Shown here: positions 34,073 to 41,396 of the stretch, in pieces
Layout of the letters: the number at the start of each line of letters is the position of its first letter
Position numbering within the stretch: the stretch's first letter is position 1
Assembly: GCA_032355985.1 (NCBI GenBank)
Contig: JAUKVZ010000001.1
Location: 558,001 to 622,000, forward strand
Source: Sarcodiotheca gaudichaudii
Taxonomy: Eukaryota > Rhodophyta > Florideophyceae > Gigartinales > Solieriaceae
Length of the DNA stretch: 64,000 bases
Direction: 5' to 3'
Position numbers and translations under genes: made by a program
The notes under the pieces: generated by a model
What the model was told of the DNA's origin: nothing
Databases searched by the model: none
What the model saw: the letters and a program-made list of their open reading frames with translations, nothing else

Positions 34073-34768
34073 GTGGCCAGCCCGATCCTCCTCATCGATG
34101 TCTACAACGTCCTCCACGTGCAGGGCATCCTGCCGCCTGATCTGGCGGGAATTGAGGTCGAAGGGCTGGTCGATCTGCTCTGCTCCAGCCGTTGGAAAGC
34201 CTGCCAGATCACCCTTGTCTGCGACGGAACCCGCGTTCGCGGGCCGGTCAATGCCCTGGATGACGGCGCCGGAGGCCCGCAGTCATTTCGGGTTCGAGGC
34301 GGCGAGCGGGTACGCGTCGTCTATGCCGGACGAGGCAAGGACGCGGATTCTCATATCGAGCATCTCATCGAGACCCATTCGGCGCCACGCCGACTGCTCG
34401 TGGTCAGTTCGGATCGACGCCTGCAGGTCGCCGCCCGCGTCCGCCGAGCGAAATCGATGTCCAGCGAGGATCTGCTCAAGGCCCTGGTTGAGGACGTTCG
34501 CCGAGCGGGAGCGATCCGGCCGGGCCGGTCGATCGACGAAAACGACCTCGGCGCCGATGAGGTGCAGGCGTGGATCGAGGAGTTTGATCTCGATGAGGAG
34601 ACGCTCAGAGCAAAGCCCCAGGGCGAGCCTCGACACCCTGACGAGCAGGGGGCTGAGAATCCAAACCCGTCTGAGAAGGAGGAGGAGTGGCGGAAGATCG
34701 ACAATCGGGACGATCTGGATATGTCCAAATGGATCGACTCCACCGAACCACTCGACGACGATTCCTGA
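34073..34768 (+). CDS. NYN-domain protein, YacP-like ribonuclease
   Basis: The 231-residue protein starts at a GTG with the NYN/PIN-like opening ILLIDVYNVLHVQG, where the first aspartate and asparagine belong to the metal site. More acidic residues follow in TLVCDGTRVRG, RVVYAGRGKDADSHIEHLI and the strand LVVSSDRRLQ. This is the pattern of YacP-like nucleases, which in Bacillus relate to mRNA decay. The C-terminal 80 residues are highly charged and have low complexity, with many Glu, Asp and Pro, unlike the short forms. It diverges from rpsU by about 140 bases and overlaps the next gene by 40 bases. Confidence 0.8.
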   Translation: MASPILLIDVYNVLHVQGILPPDLAGIEVEGLVDLLCSSRWKACQITLVCDGTRVRGPVNALDDGAGGPQSFRVRGGERVRVVYAGRGKDADSHIEHLIETHSAPRRLLVVSSDRRLQVAARVRRAKSMSSEDLLKALVEDVRRAGAIRPGRSIDENDLGADEVQAWIEEFDLDEETLRAKPQGEPRHPDEQGAENPNPSEKEEEWRKIDNRDDLDMSKWIDSTEPLDDDS

Positions 34769-35169
34769 CGCTGTCCGCTGCGATCACGCTGGCGGGCTGT
34801 GCGGGCTGTGAGACCCAGTACAGCACCCACGGCGTCACCCGGATCGTCGCGGCCTACGACACGTGGGATGGCGACCTGACGGCGTCCTTCCCCGGTCGGC
34901 TCAGCGTTCCTCAGGTGCATGCCGCCGCCACCGCCGCACTTCGATCACGCGGCTACGTGCTTGTCGAGGATCGAAGCACCGAAGGCGAGGGCTACATCAA
35001 GGCGGGCCAGCATCGGCAGGGCATCGGCAAGCACTGGGATCGCTCGATCATTCTGCGCAGCCGCGATGCCGGCGACCAGATCGTCGTGACGATCGGCGCA
35101 TCGCCTCGACCCGATCAGGCCGAATGCAGGAATGTGCTCGACGAGATGCTCTCGCTGCTCGGGCTCTGA
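34729..35169 (+). CDS. Tat-type lipoprotein of unknown function
   Basis: The ATG at 34729 gives 146 residues and lies inside the end of the NYN gene, in another frame. The N terminus, TTRRRFLTLSAAITLAGCAGC, carries a twin-arginine motif (TRRRFL) and a lipobox (LAGC), so the mature protein should be a lipid-anchored protein exported folded by the Tat route. The mature part is about 125 residues, with alternating strands and an internal helix (QVHAAATAALRSRGY), similar in layout to small DUF3568-like lipoproteins. I cannot name the family with confidence. It converges on citrate synthase with no gap between the stop codons. Confidence 0.72.
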   Translation: MDRLHRTTRRRFLTLSAAITLAGCAGCETQYSTHGVTRIVAAYDTWDGDLTASFPGRLSVPQVHAAATAALRSRGYVLVEDRSTEGEGYIKAGQHRQGIGKHWDRSIILRSRDAGDQIVVTIGASPRPDQAECRNVLDEMLSLLGL

Positions 35170-36300
35170 TTACCGATCGCCGATCGGCACATATGGCTGA
35201 TCGTGCGGACCGATGTACTCCGCCGAAGGCCGGATGAGTCGACCCGCAGCAAGCTGCTCAAGGCAGTGACCTGTCCAGCCCGAGATGCGGCTGATCGCAA
35301 ACATCGGCGTGAACAGATCCAGACGCAGGCCGATGCAGTGATACGTCGTCGCGGAGTAGAAGTCGACGTTCGGGTAAATGCCCTTGGCGCCAACCTCGCG
35401 CTCCATGATCTTTTCGACGGCGCTGCTCTTCTCATAGAGATCAGAGTTATTCGTATCGCGAGCCAACTGTTCGGCAAGGGTCTTGAGATACGTGGCGCGC
35501 GGGTCCAGCGTCTTGTAAACGCGATGGCCCATGCCCATGATTTTCTCCTTGCGGGAGAGCTTGCCCATGACGTAGGCCTCGACCTCGCCGAGCGCGCCGA
35601 TCTCATTCAGCATGAGCATGACGCCTTCGTTGGCGCCGCCGTGGAGCGGGCCGCGCAGGGCGCCGACGGCGCCGGTGAGCGACGAGTAAATATCACTGAG
35701 TGTCGAGATGATGACGCGAGCGGTGAACGTGGAGGCGTTCAGCCCGTGATCCGCATGCAGAATCAGGCAGACATCGAGGGCCCGCTCCATTGTCTCGGTC
35801 GGCTTCTCGCCGTTGAGCATGTACAGGAAGTTGCCGGCGACGCTGAGCGACTGATCGGGCTCGACGAAGTCGACGCCGCGGCGCTTACGGTCGAAGGCGG
35901 CCGTGATGATCGGCGCCTGGGCAAGGAGCTTGATCGCCTTGCTGCGCACTTCCGCAGGATCAACTGAGTTGGGGCTGGCATCCTCAAGTGCGAGGTAAGA
36001 GATCATCGTCCGCAGGACGTGCATCGGCTCGGCGGAGTCCGGGAGCGAGTTGATCAACGCCAGCGCGCTGGCGGGGATGCTGTACGCCGCCCGGATTTCC
36101 TTCGTGAAGGCGTCCAGTTCGCTCTTGGTCGGCAGGCGACGGTTCCAGAGCAGGAAGACGGTCTCTTCGAACGTCGAGTTGCGGGCCAGTTCGTCAATCG
36201 GAATCCCGACATATTCGAGGACGCCGCGCTCCCCATCGATGTAGGACATCTCCGTCTCGGCGGCTACGACGCCCGCCAACCCCTTTGCGGCTGTGCTCAT
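35170..36300 (-). CDS. gltA: Citrate synthase
   Basis: This enzyme joins oxaloacetate and acetyl-CoA into citrate. The 376-residue protein is the short (archaeal/Gram-positive) length. Catalytic histidine regions are HADHGLNASTFTARVI (about residue 188) and MGMGHRVYKTLDPRA (about residue 263), and GGANEGVMLML and the late NVDFYSATTYHCIGL, with its aspartate, complete the active site. The first lines, GLAGVVAAETEMSYIDGERGVLEYVGIPIDELA, are typical. The related 2-methylcitrate synthases share this length, so a propionate role is not fully excluded. The stop is adjacent to the convergent lipoprotein stop. Confidence 0.92.
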   Translation of the reverse strand: MSTAAKGLAGVVAAETEMSYIDGERGVLEYVGIPIDELARNSTFEETVFLLWNRRLPTKSELDAFTKEIRAAYSIPASALALINSLPDSAEPMHVLRTMISYLALEDASPNSVDPAEVRSKAIKLLAQAPIITAAFDRKRRGVDFVEPDQSLSVAGNFLYMLNGEKPTETMERALDVCLILHADHGLNASTFTARVIISTLSDIYSSLTGAVGALRGPLHGGANEGVMLMLNEIGALGEVEAYVMGKLSRKEKIMGMGHRVYKTLDPRATYLKTLAEQLARDTNNSDLYEKSSAVEKIMEREVGAKGIYPNVDFYSATTYHCIGLRLDLFTPMFAISRISGWTGHCLEQLAAGRLIRPSAEYIGPHDQPYVPIGDR

Positions 36301-36486
36301 GTCCTACTCGATCCTTGCGCTGTTATGGTGTCTCGTCATCGCCGGATCGACGTCGATCCGGGCCGTCAGAGCGGATCTGATCCGCGACTCATGACGGCAG
36401 GAATATAAGGCTGGGCGAGAAACGCGGCAACACGTCCGGCGATGGGCGTGCTCCGGCTTCCGCCGCGGAACCGCAGTTTCAGGCCA

Positions 36487-37788
36487 ATGCAGATTCACGA
36501 GATTCACGGCTTGCTGCTGCTCGATCCCGGCCAGGCGCCGGAGCCGGGTTGGATTCGCGTTGAAAAAGGCCGAATCGCCGAAATCCAACAGGGGAAGCGT
36601 GAGGGAAGTCCGGAGCGAGGCGTGCTTCGTCTCGGGCCACACTCGCTGATCTGCCCGGCGTTCATCGATGCGCATCTGCACCTGCCTCAGATCGGGAGCA
36701 TCGGCGCCGACGGCCTCGAACTTCTCGACTGGCTGCAGCGCGTGATCTACCCCGCCGAGACCTGGTGGGGAGATGGCGGCGCCTCGCATCTGCTCGATCT
36801 TGCGATCGCGAAAATGGTGGAGAACGGCACGCTGGGCTTCGCGGGGTACCTGACGAGTCATGGCGAGGTCAATGCGGAGGTATTGCGCCGGATTGCATCA
36901 GGCGCCGGTCTTCCGGGAAGGCTTCGATGGATCGCCGGCCGCGTGGCGATGGATCGCGATGCGCCGGAGGCGCTGCTGGCCGAGGATCTTGCGCGGCATC
37001 AGAGCCGCCCGCCGGTGCCGGTGACTTTGCCCGATCCGCCCGCCGGTTCAGAGGGCGCGCGTGGCGAGGTGTCTGTGAATCCGCGCTTTGCGATCTCGTG
37101 CACGGACGAACTCCTTGCCGAGGCGGGCTGGTTCGTCAAGGAACGAAAGGACGCGGGGCGCCCGATCTACGTTCAGACGCATCTTTCCGAATCACGAGCG
37201 GAAGTGCAGCGCATCAAGGAACTGTTCCCGGATGATCCCAATTATGCCAGCGTCTATGACCGGCATGGACTGCTGAACGAGCGAACGCTGCTGGGACACT
37301 GCAATCTTCTTGAACGTGAAGAATGGGAGCTGATTGCAGAGCGCCGCTCCGTGACGGTGCATTGTCCTGTCGCGAACATCTTCCTGATCGCAGGGCTTTT
37401 TGATTTCGATGCGGCCCGCGAGCATGGTGTGCGCGTCGGGCTTGGATCGGATGTCGCCGCGGGCGCTGACGCCGCGATGCCGCGTGTCGCGCGCGCCATG
37501 ATCGAGACGGCGAAACTTCGCAGCATGACGATCGCGCCGAAGGCGTGGATTCCGACGCCCGCCGATGCATGGCGTCAGATGACTGTCGGCAACGCCGAGG
37601 CGCTTGGTTGGAGCGATGCGGGAAGGCTTGAAGTTGGGGCCGCGGCCGATCTGCTGGCGATCACGACGCCTGCGTCCTGGATGGATGATCATCTCATCGG
37701 ACGCGTGCTCTACAATTGGGAGCCGAGCCTGATCTCCGCAAGAGTGGCCGGCGGGCAGATGGTTGAGGCCGCAGTCGACGCATGCTGA
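36487..37788 (+). CDS. guaD: Amidohydrolase, guanine deaminase-like
   Basis: The 433-residue protein from the ATG at 36487 is a metal-dependent amidohydrolase; an ATG at 36442 would add 15 residues. Metal and active-site motifs appear in the order FIDAHLHLPQIG, LDWLQRVIYPAE, QTHLSESRAEV, LLGHCNLLEREEWELIAER with HCPVANIFL, and GLGSDVAAGADAAM. The combination of PQ after HxH, LLDWL..V/YPAE and THLSE...L.GHC...HCP.AN matches guanine deaminases, which make xanthine and ammonia. A closely related atrazine-type or 8-oxoguanine deaminase is possible. It diverges from citrate synthase and overlaps the rhomboid gene by seven bases. Confidence 0.78.
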   Translation: MQIHEIHGLLLLDPGQAPEPGWIRVEKGRIAEIQQGKREGSPERGVLRLGPHSLICPAFIDAHLHLPQIGSIGADGLELLDWLQRVIYPAETWWGDGGASHLLDLAIAKMVENGTLGFAGYLTSHGEVNAEVLRRIASGAGLPGRLRWIAGRVAMDRDAPEALLAEDLARHQSRPPVPVTLPDPPAGSEGARGEVSVNPRFAISCTDELLAEAGWFVKERKDAGRPIYVQTHLSESRAEVQRIKELFPDDPNYASVYDRHGLLNERTLLGHCNLLEREEWELIAERRSVTVHCPVANIFLIAGLFDFDAAREHGVRVGLGSDVAAGADAAMPRVARAMIETAKLRSMTIAPKAWIPTPADAWRQMTVGNAEALGWSDAGRLEVGAAADLLAITTPASWMDDHLIGRVLYNWEPSLISARVAGGQMVEAAVDAC

Positions 37789-38954
37789 TTCCGCTTTCGG
37801 TAGATCGACCGCTTCATCGACCCACGATCATCAACCACTGGCTGATGGGTTTGAACGTTGGCGTGTACCTGGTTGAGATGACGCTGCGTTCACTCGCGCC
37901 GGATGCGTATCTGCAACTCATGAACTTCATGCGGATGCAGCCGACGAATCTCGAGCCGTGGACGCTGATCACGTACCAGTTCGCCCATGCGGATTTTCTG
38001 CATCTGCTGTTCAACATGCTTTTCCTGTTCATCTTCGGCCCGGCCATCGAAGACAAGCTCGGGCGGGTTCGATATCTCATCTTCTATCTGCTCGGCGGCG
38101 TCGCAGCGGGGGGATTGCATGCGATCTTCTTTCCGAATCCTCTCATCGGGGCCAGCGGCGCTATCGCCGGTGTGACGGGCGCGTTTCTCGTGCTGTTTCC
38201 ATTTACGCACGTGCGCGTGCTGCTCTTTTTCATTCTCATCGGAACGTTCTCCATCCCGTCCTGGTGGTTGATCGCCTTCGCGATTGCGCGAGACATCTTC
38301 ATGCAGGGGCTGGGCGGCGGGAACGTGGCGCATCTTGCCCATCTCGGCGGCTACAACTGGGGCATCGGCGTCGCCATGCTCATGCTTGCGACAGGGAAAC
38401 TCGAGCGCGAGCCGTATGATCTGTTCAGCGTCAGCAGGCAGCGATGGCGAAGGCGCAGATTCCAGGAAGCGACGCGTGAGAGCGGCAGCCCGTGGGCATC
38501 TGAAACACCAAAACGCATGGAGCGAAAGCCGAAGCGGCCGACGCAGAAGGAACTGGAGCACGAGAAGCTCCTGCAGGAACGGCGCGCCGGGATTCAGTCG
38601 CGCGTAAAGGATGGCGATCTCGAAGGCGCTGCGGCGATGTACCTTGAATCTGGCGCGCTCACATCCGAGCTGAGATTGCATCGCGATACGCAGCTGGCGA
38701 TTGCGAATGAACTCTTCCGCATCGAGCGCTACTCAGAATCCGCGGCCGCATACGAATCATTCATCCGGCGTTTCCCGTCCGATTCCGAGTCGCCCGGCGC
38801 CAACCTCATGCTCGGATTGATTCTGACGCGCTATCTCGATCGTCCGGCTGACGCCCGCGCGTCTCTTGAAAAGGCCAGGAATTCGCTGAAGGACTCAGCT
38901 CAGAAGGACATGGCGGAGGCGCTCCTCGATGAACTCGGCGCCCCGCAGGAGTAG
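37782..38954 (+). CDS. Rhomboid family intramembrane serine protease with C-terminal soluble domain
   Basis: The 390-residue protein has six membrane spans within residues 15-210. The catalytic serine is in IGASGAIAGVTGAF, the catalytic histidine in VAHLAHLGGYNWG, and the HAD.LHLLFNMLFLFIFG segment is the family's second-span motif. After the membrane part comes a basic linker (PKRPTQKELEHEKLL) and a helical region of about 130 residues that reads like tetratricopeptide-type repeats (FRIERYSESAAAYESFIRRFP). This tail could select or dock substrates in the cytoplasm. It overlaps the guaD end by seven bases and the trpF start. Confidence 0.87.
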   Translation: MLIPLSVDRPLHRPTIINHWLMGLNVGVYLVEMTLRSLAPDAYLQLMNFMRMQPTNLEPWTLITYQFAHADFLHLLFNMLFLFIFGPAIEDKLGRVRYLIFYLLGGVAAGGLHAIFFPNPLIGASGAIAGVTGAFLVLFPFTHVRVLLFFILIGTFSIPSWWLIAFAIARDIFMQGLGGGNVAHLAHLGGYNWGIGVAMLMLATGKLEREPYDLFSVSRQRWRRRRFQEATRESGSPWASETPKRMERKPKRPTQKELEHEKLLQERRAGIQSRVKDGDLEGAAAMYLESGALTSELRLHRDTQLAIANELFRIERYSESAAAYESFIRRFPSDSESPGANLMLGLILTRYLDRPADARASLEKARNSLKDSAQKDMAEALLDELGAPQE

Positions 38955-39600
38955 CTCAGGCGTGCGACGAACCCGAATCAAGATCTGTGGGATTCGATCA
39001 CTGGATATCGCTCAGGTTGCTGTCGAGTCCGGGGCCGACGCGTTGGGGTTCGTGTTCGCGGACTCCTCGCCCCGATACATCGAGCCAGCGAAGGCGTCAC
39101 TCATCGTCAAGGATCTGCCGCCGTTTGTTACGACTGTCGGCCTGACGGTGAACGCCAGACCGGAAGAGGCCGAGCGCGCGCGGCGCGAATCACAGACGCA
39201 GATTCTTCAACTGCACGGCGACGAATCGGTCGAATCCGCGCTGCCAGTCCCCGCGCCGATCGTCAAGGCTCTTCGCTTTGACGCGGCTTCGATTCACGAG
39301 CAACTGGATCAATGGCAGCGAAGTCCGAATGTGCGAGCCCTGCTCATCGATGGGTCGGCGGGTGGCATGGGCGCATCGTTCGACTGGAGCGCGTTCGAAG
39401 CTCTCAAGGAACGCTCGACGCTTCTCCTCATTCTCGCCGGAGGTCTGACACCTGAGAATGTGGGCGAGGCGATTCGCATCGCACAACCTGAGGCTGTTGA
39501 TGTCTCCAGCGGCGTCGAGTCATCGCGAGGCGTCAAGGATGCCAAACTGATCCGCGCGTTCTGCGACGCCGTGCGGATGGCTGATGCATCGCTCGGCTAG
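38929..39600 (+). CDS. trpF: Phosphoribosylanthranilate isomerase
   Basis: TrpF catalyses the Amadori rearrangement in tryptophan synthesis. The protein has the opening TRIKICGIRSLDIAQVAVESGADALGFVF with its catalytic cysteine, then SPRYIEPAKA, QLHGDESV, and near the end LILAGGLTPENVGEAI and VDVSSGVESSRGVKDAKLI. The ATG at 38929 gives 223 residues and has GGAGG nine bases before it, but overlaps the rhomboid gene by 26 bases; the GTG at 38962 (212 residues) follows GGAG by ten bases and would start just before the conserved part. No other trp gene is nearby. It overlaps the convergent moaC stop by four bases. Confidence 0.92.
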   Translation: MNSAPRRSSSGVRRTRIKICGIRSLDIAQVAVESGADALGFVFADSSPRYIEPAKASLIVKDLPPFVTTVGLTVNARPEEAERARRESQTQILQLHGDESVESALPVPAPIVKALRFDAASIHEQLDQWQRSPNVRALLIDGSAGGMGASFDWSAFEALKERSTLLLILAGGLTPENVGEAIRIAQPEAVDVSSGVESSRGVKDAKLIRAFCDAVRMADASLG

Positions 39601-40100
39601 GCAGTCGCTTCGGATTTCTCTTTCGAGACAAGGCGCACATCGCTGATCATCAGTTCCCGATCGACTGACTTGGCCATGTCATAGAGCGTCACGGCGGCAA
39701 TCGTGACAGCCGTGATCGCCTCCATTTCGACACCGGTGCGGGCCGTGGTGGTTGCGGCGCCGGTGATCTTCAGCGAGCCCGCATCGGCGCGTTCGAACTC
39801 AACGCTGACATGATCCAGCGGAAGCGAGTGACAGAGCGGGATCAGTTCGTCACATCGCTTGGCGGCCTGGATGCCCGCGATACGTGCGGCCGCCATCGCA
39901 TCACCTTTGGGCAGCTCTCTCTCATCAGAGGATGAAAGCAGCAGGTCGATCGTTTCCGGCTGGGCATGGAAGATCGCTTCGGCCATGGCGCGGCGGCGCG
40001 TGATGGGCTTGGCGCTGACATCCACCATGGATGCTCGCCCCTGGTCGTCCATATGGGTCAGAGCTTTCGGAGATTCGGATGCATCGCGAGACTTCGCCAT
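39597..40100 (-). CDS. moaC: Cyclic pyranopterin monophosphate synthase
   Basis: MoaC makes cyclic pyranopterin monophosphate in molybdenum cofactor synthesis. The 167-residue protein shows SMVDVSAKPITRRRAMA, KGDAMAAARIAGIQAAKRCDELIPLCHSLPLDHV (split across residues 65-100) and TGVEMEAITAVTIAAVTLYDMAKSVDR, all diagnostic. The first 15 residues are a variable extension. The other moa genes are not in the window. It is the last gene of a minus-strand run that begins with ileS, 24 bases after the membrane protein gene. Confidence 0.95.
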   Translation of the reverse strand: MAKSRDASESPKALTHMDDQGRASMVDVSAKPITRRRAMAEAIFHAQPETIDLLLSSSDERELPKGDAMAAARIAGIQAAKRCDELIPLCHSLPLDHVSVEFERADAGSLKITGAATTTARTGVEMEAITAVTIAAVTLYDMAKSVDRELMISDVRLVSKEKSEATA

Positions 40101-40124
40101 GGCGTCACTATGGCGAGGCGGGGC

Positions 40125-40913
40125 CTATTCGTCCATTGTCGCGGGCTCCACCGGCGACCACGACTTCAACTCGTCCGGGATGAGCCGCCAGAAGCATTCG
40201 AGGCGGCCGAGTGAAGCGCCCATGCGATCGACGCGCAACGCGCCGGGATAGATCATGCAGAGAAAGCCGTCATCCAGACGCCAGGTGATTCCTTTGGGTT
40301 TCTCCAGCAGAAACGCCTGCAGCTCGGGCGTCAGGAGCGTCGCTGCGAACGCCTCGTCTTCCGTGCGAATGGAGAATGTCTCGTTGAATCTCGGATCATC
40401 GAGCTCGAGTCGCTGACGGCGAAGGATGCCATCAATGAACCGGCGCATTCGTCCGCGTCGGCTGATATCCACATGTGGCCAGTGCGGCGTGGCGAGGGCG
40501 TACACCGTTCGCGGCACGGGCACCGTGGCGTGTCCAGTCTGCACCACATGGGTGTTCGTAAAGACAGCCAGGCGCCGCTCGCTGAGTTCCCCGAGATGCA
40601 CATCCGTGATGCGACCGTTTCGAGTCGCGCCCGGGATCTTCCGGCACCAGGCGGCAAGCTCGCTGTTCGGCTTCTTGAAATGCTCCAGGCCGTGCCTCAG
40701 TGCCGAGCCGCCTTCAGCGCGCTTGCGGCTTTCCTGCGACTTCAATGCACGCGTGACGATGCCGCCGATGATCAGCGCCGTCGCGACCACGATGAGGCCG
40801 AGCACGATGGCGGATCGTGCGTGCACTCCCGAGCCGGAGAATGACGTGAGCACAAGCGCCGCGATCATGAATCCTGCGACCAGCGCGAGCACGATCAGAA
40901 CGATTCGAGCCAT
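40125..40913 (-). CDS. Membrane protein of unknown function (DUF3137-like)
   Basis: The 262-residue protein has two N-terminal membrane spans (about 3-25 and 35-57), followed by a basic cytoplasmic part. The segment DDPRFNETFSIRTEDEAFAATLLTPELQAFLL resembles the DUF3137-type pattern in which a similar 'F..R..D...A..LLTP..Q..L' stretch occurs. A central part reads GRITDVHLGELSERRLAVFTNTHVVQTG. No catalytic motif is clear. It lies between an unknown gene and moaC with 36 and 24 base gaps, so it is probably in the ileS transcript. Confidence 0.65.
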   Translation of the reverse strand: MARIVLIVLALVAGFMIAALVLTSFSGSGVHARSAIVLGLIVVATALIIGGIVTRALKSQESRKRAEGGSALRHGLEHFKKPNSELAAWCRKIPGATRNGRITDVHLGELSERRLAVFTNTHVVQTGHATVPVPRTVYALATPHWPHVDISRRGRMRRFIDGILRRQRLELDDPRFNETFSIRTEDEAFAATLLTPELQAFLLEKPKGITWRLDDGFLCMIYPGALRVDRMGASLGRLECFWRLIPDELKSWSPVEPATMDE

Positions 40914-40949
40914 GCGACGAAGCCGATCCGGCGTCCCCTCCAGGAATGA

Positions 40950-41372
40950 TCAGGTCTGAGGTGTGAAGGTCGAGCCCGGTTTGACGCCCATCGTCACCAT
41001 CTGGCCCACCTCAAACTGCGCTGGATCCTGAAGATCCCCGATCCGGCAGACGACCGGCGCCCCGGCTTTGACGGTGATCGTTCGACTGGCGCCATCGACA
41101 GCCGCGATCAATCCCTGTATTCGTCGCGGCGGGCCTTCCACGGGTTCGATGAACCGCCCTCCGGATCGAATCTTGTCGACCCGGCGAGCTTGTGCAGTGA
41201 TGACGCCTTCAATGCGGGCGCCGACTTCAACGCCGGCCACATCATCAGACTTCAACTGAAGCACGTAGTTCGAACCTGGAATAGCAAGATGCACATTCCC
41301 ATCGGCGCACGATCGGATCACGCCGGTGACCAGATTGGCGTTTCGTGCCGACACGGTGGCAGTGGTGTTCAT
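40950..41372 (-). CDS. Conserved small protein of unknown function, two-repeat beta fold
   Basis: I do not recognise this 140-residue protein. It has no signal peptide or membrane span. Two halves look related: residues about 16-60 (GVIRSCADGNVHLAIPGSN...VGARIEGVIT) and about 85-135 (GLIAAVDGASRTITVKAG...VGQMVTMGV), each with strands ending in a glycine-rich turn, which suggests a pair of small beta barrels. It starts with ATG and follows ileS by 24 bases. Confidence 0.6.
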   Translation of the reverse strand: MNTTATVSARNANLVTGVIRSCADGNVHLAIPGSNYVLQLKSDDVAGVEVGARIEGVITAQARRVDKIRSGGRFIEPVEGPPRRIQGLIAAVDGASRTITVKAGAPVVCRIGDLQDPAQFEVGQMVTMGVKPGSTFTPQT

Positions 41373-41396
41373 CGAAGTCGAATCCCCTGAAATCTC

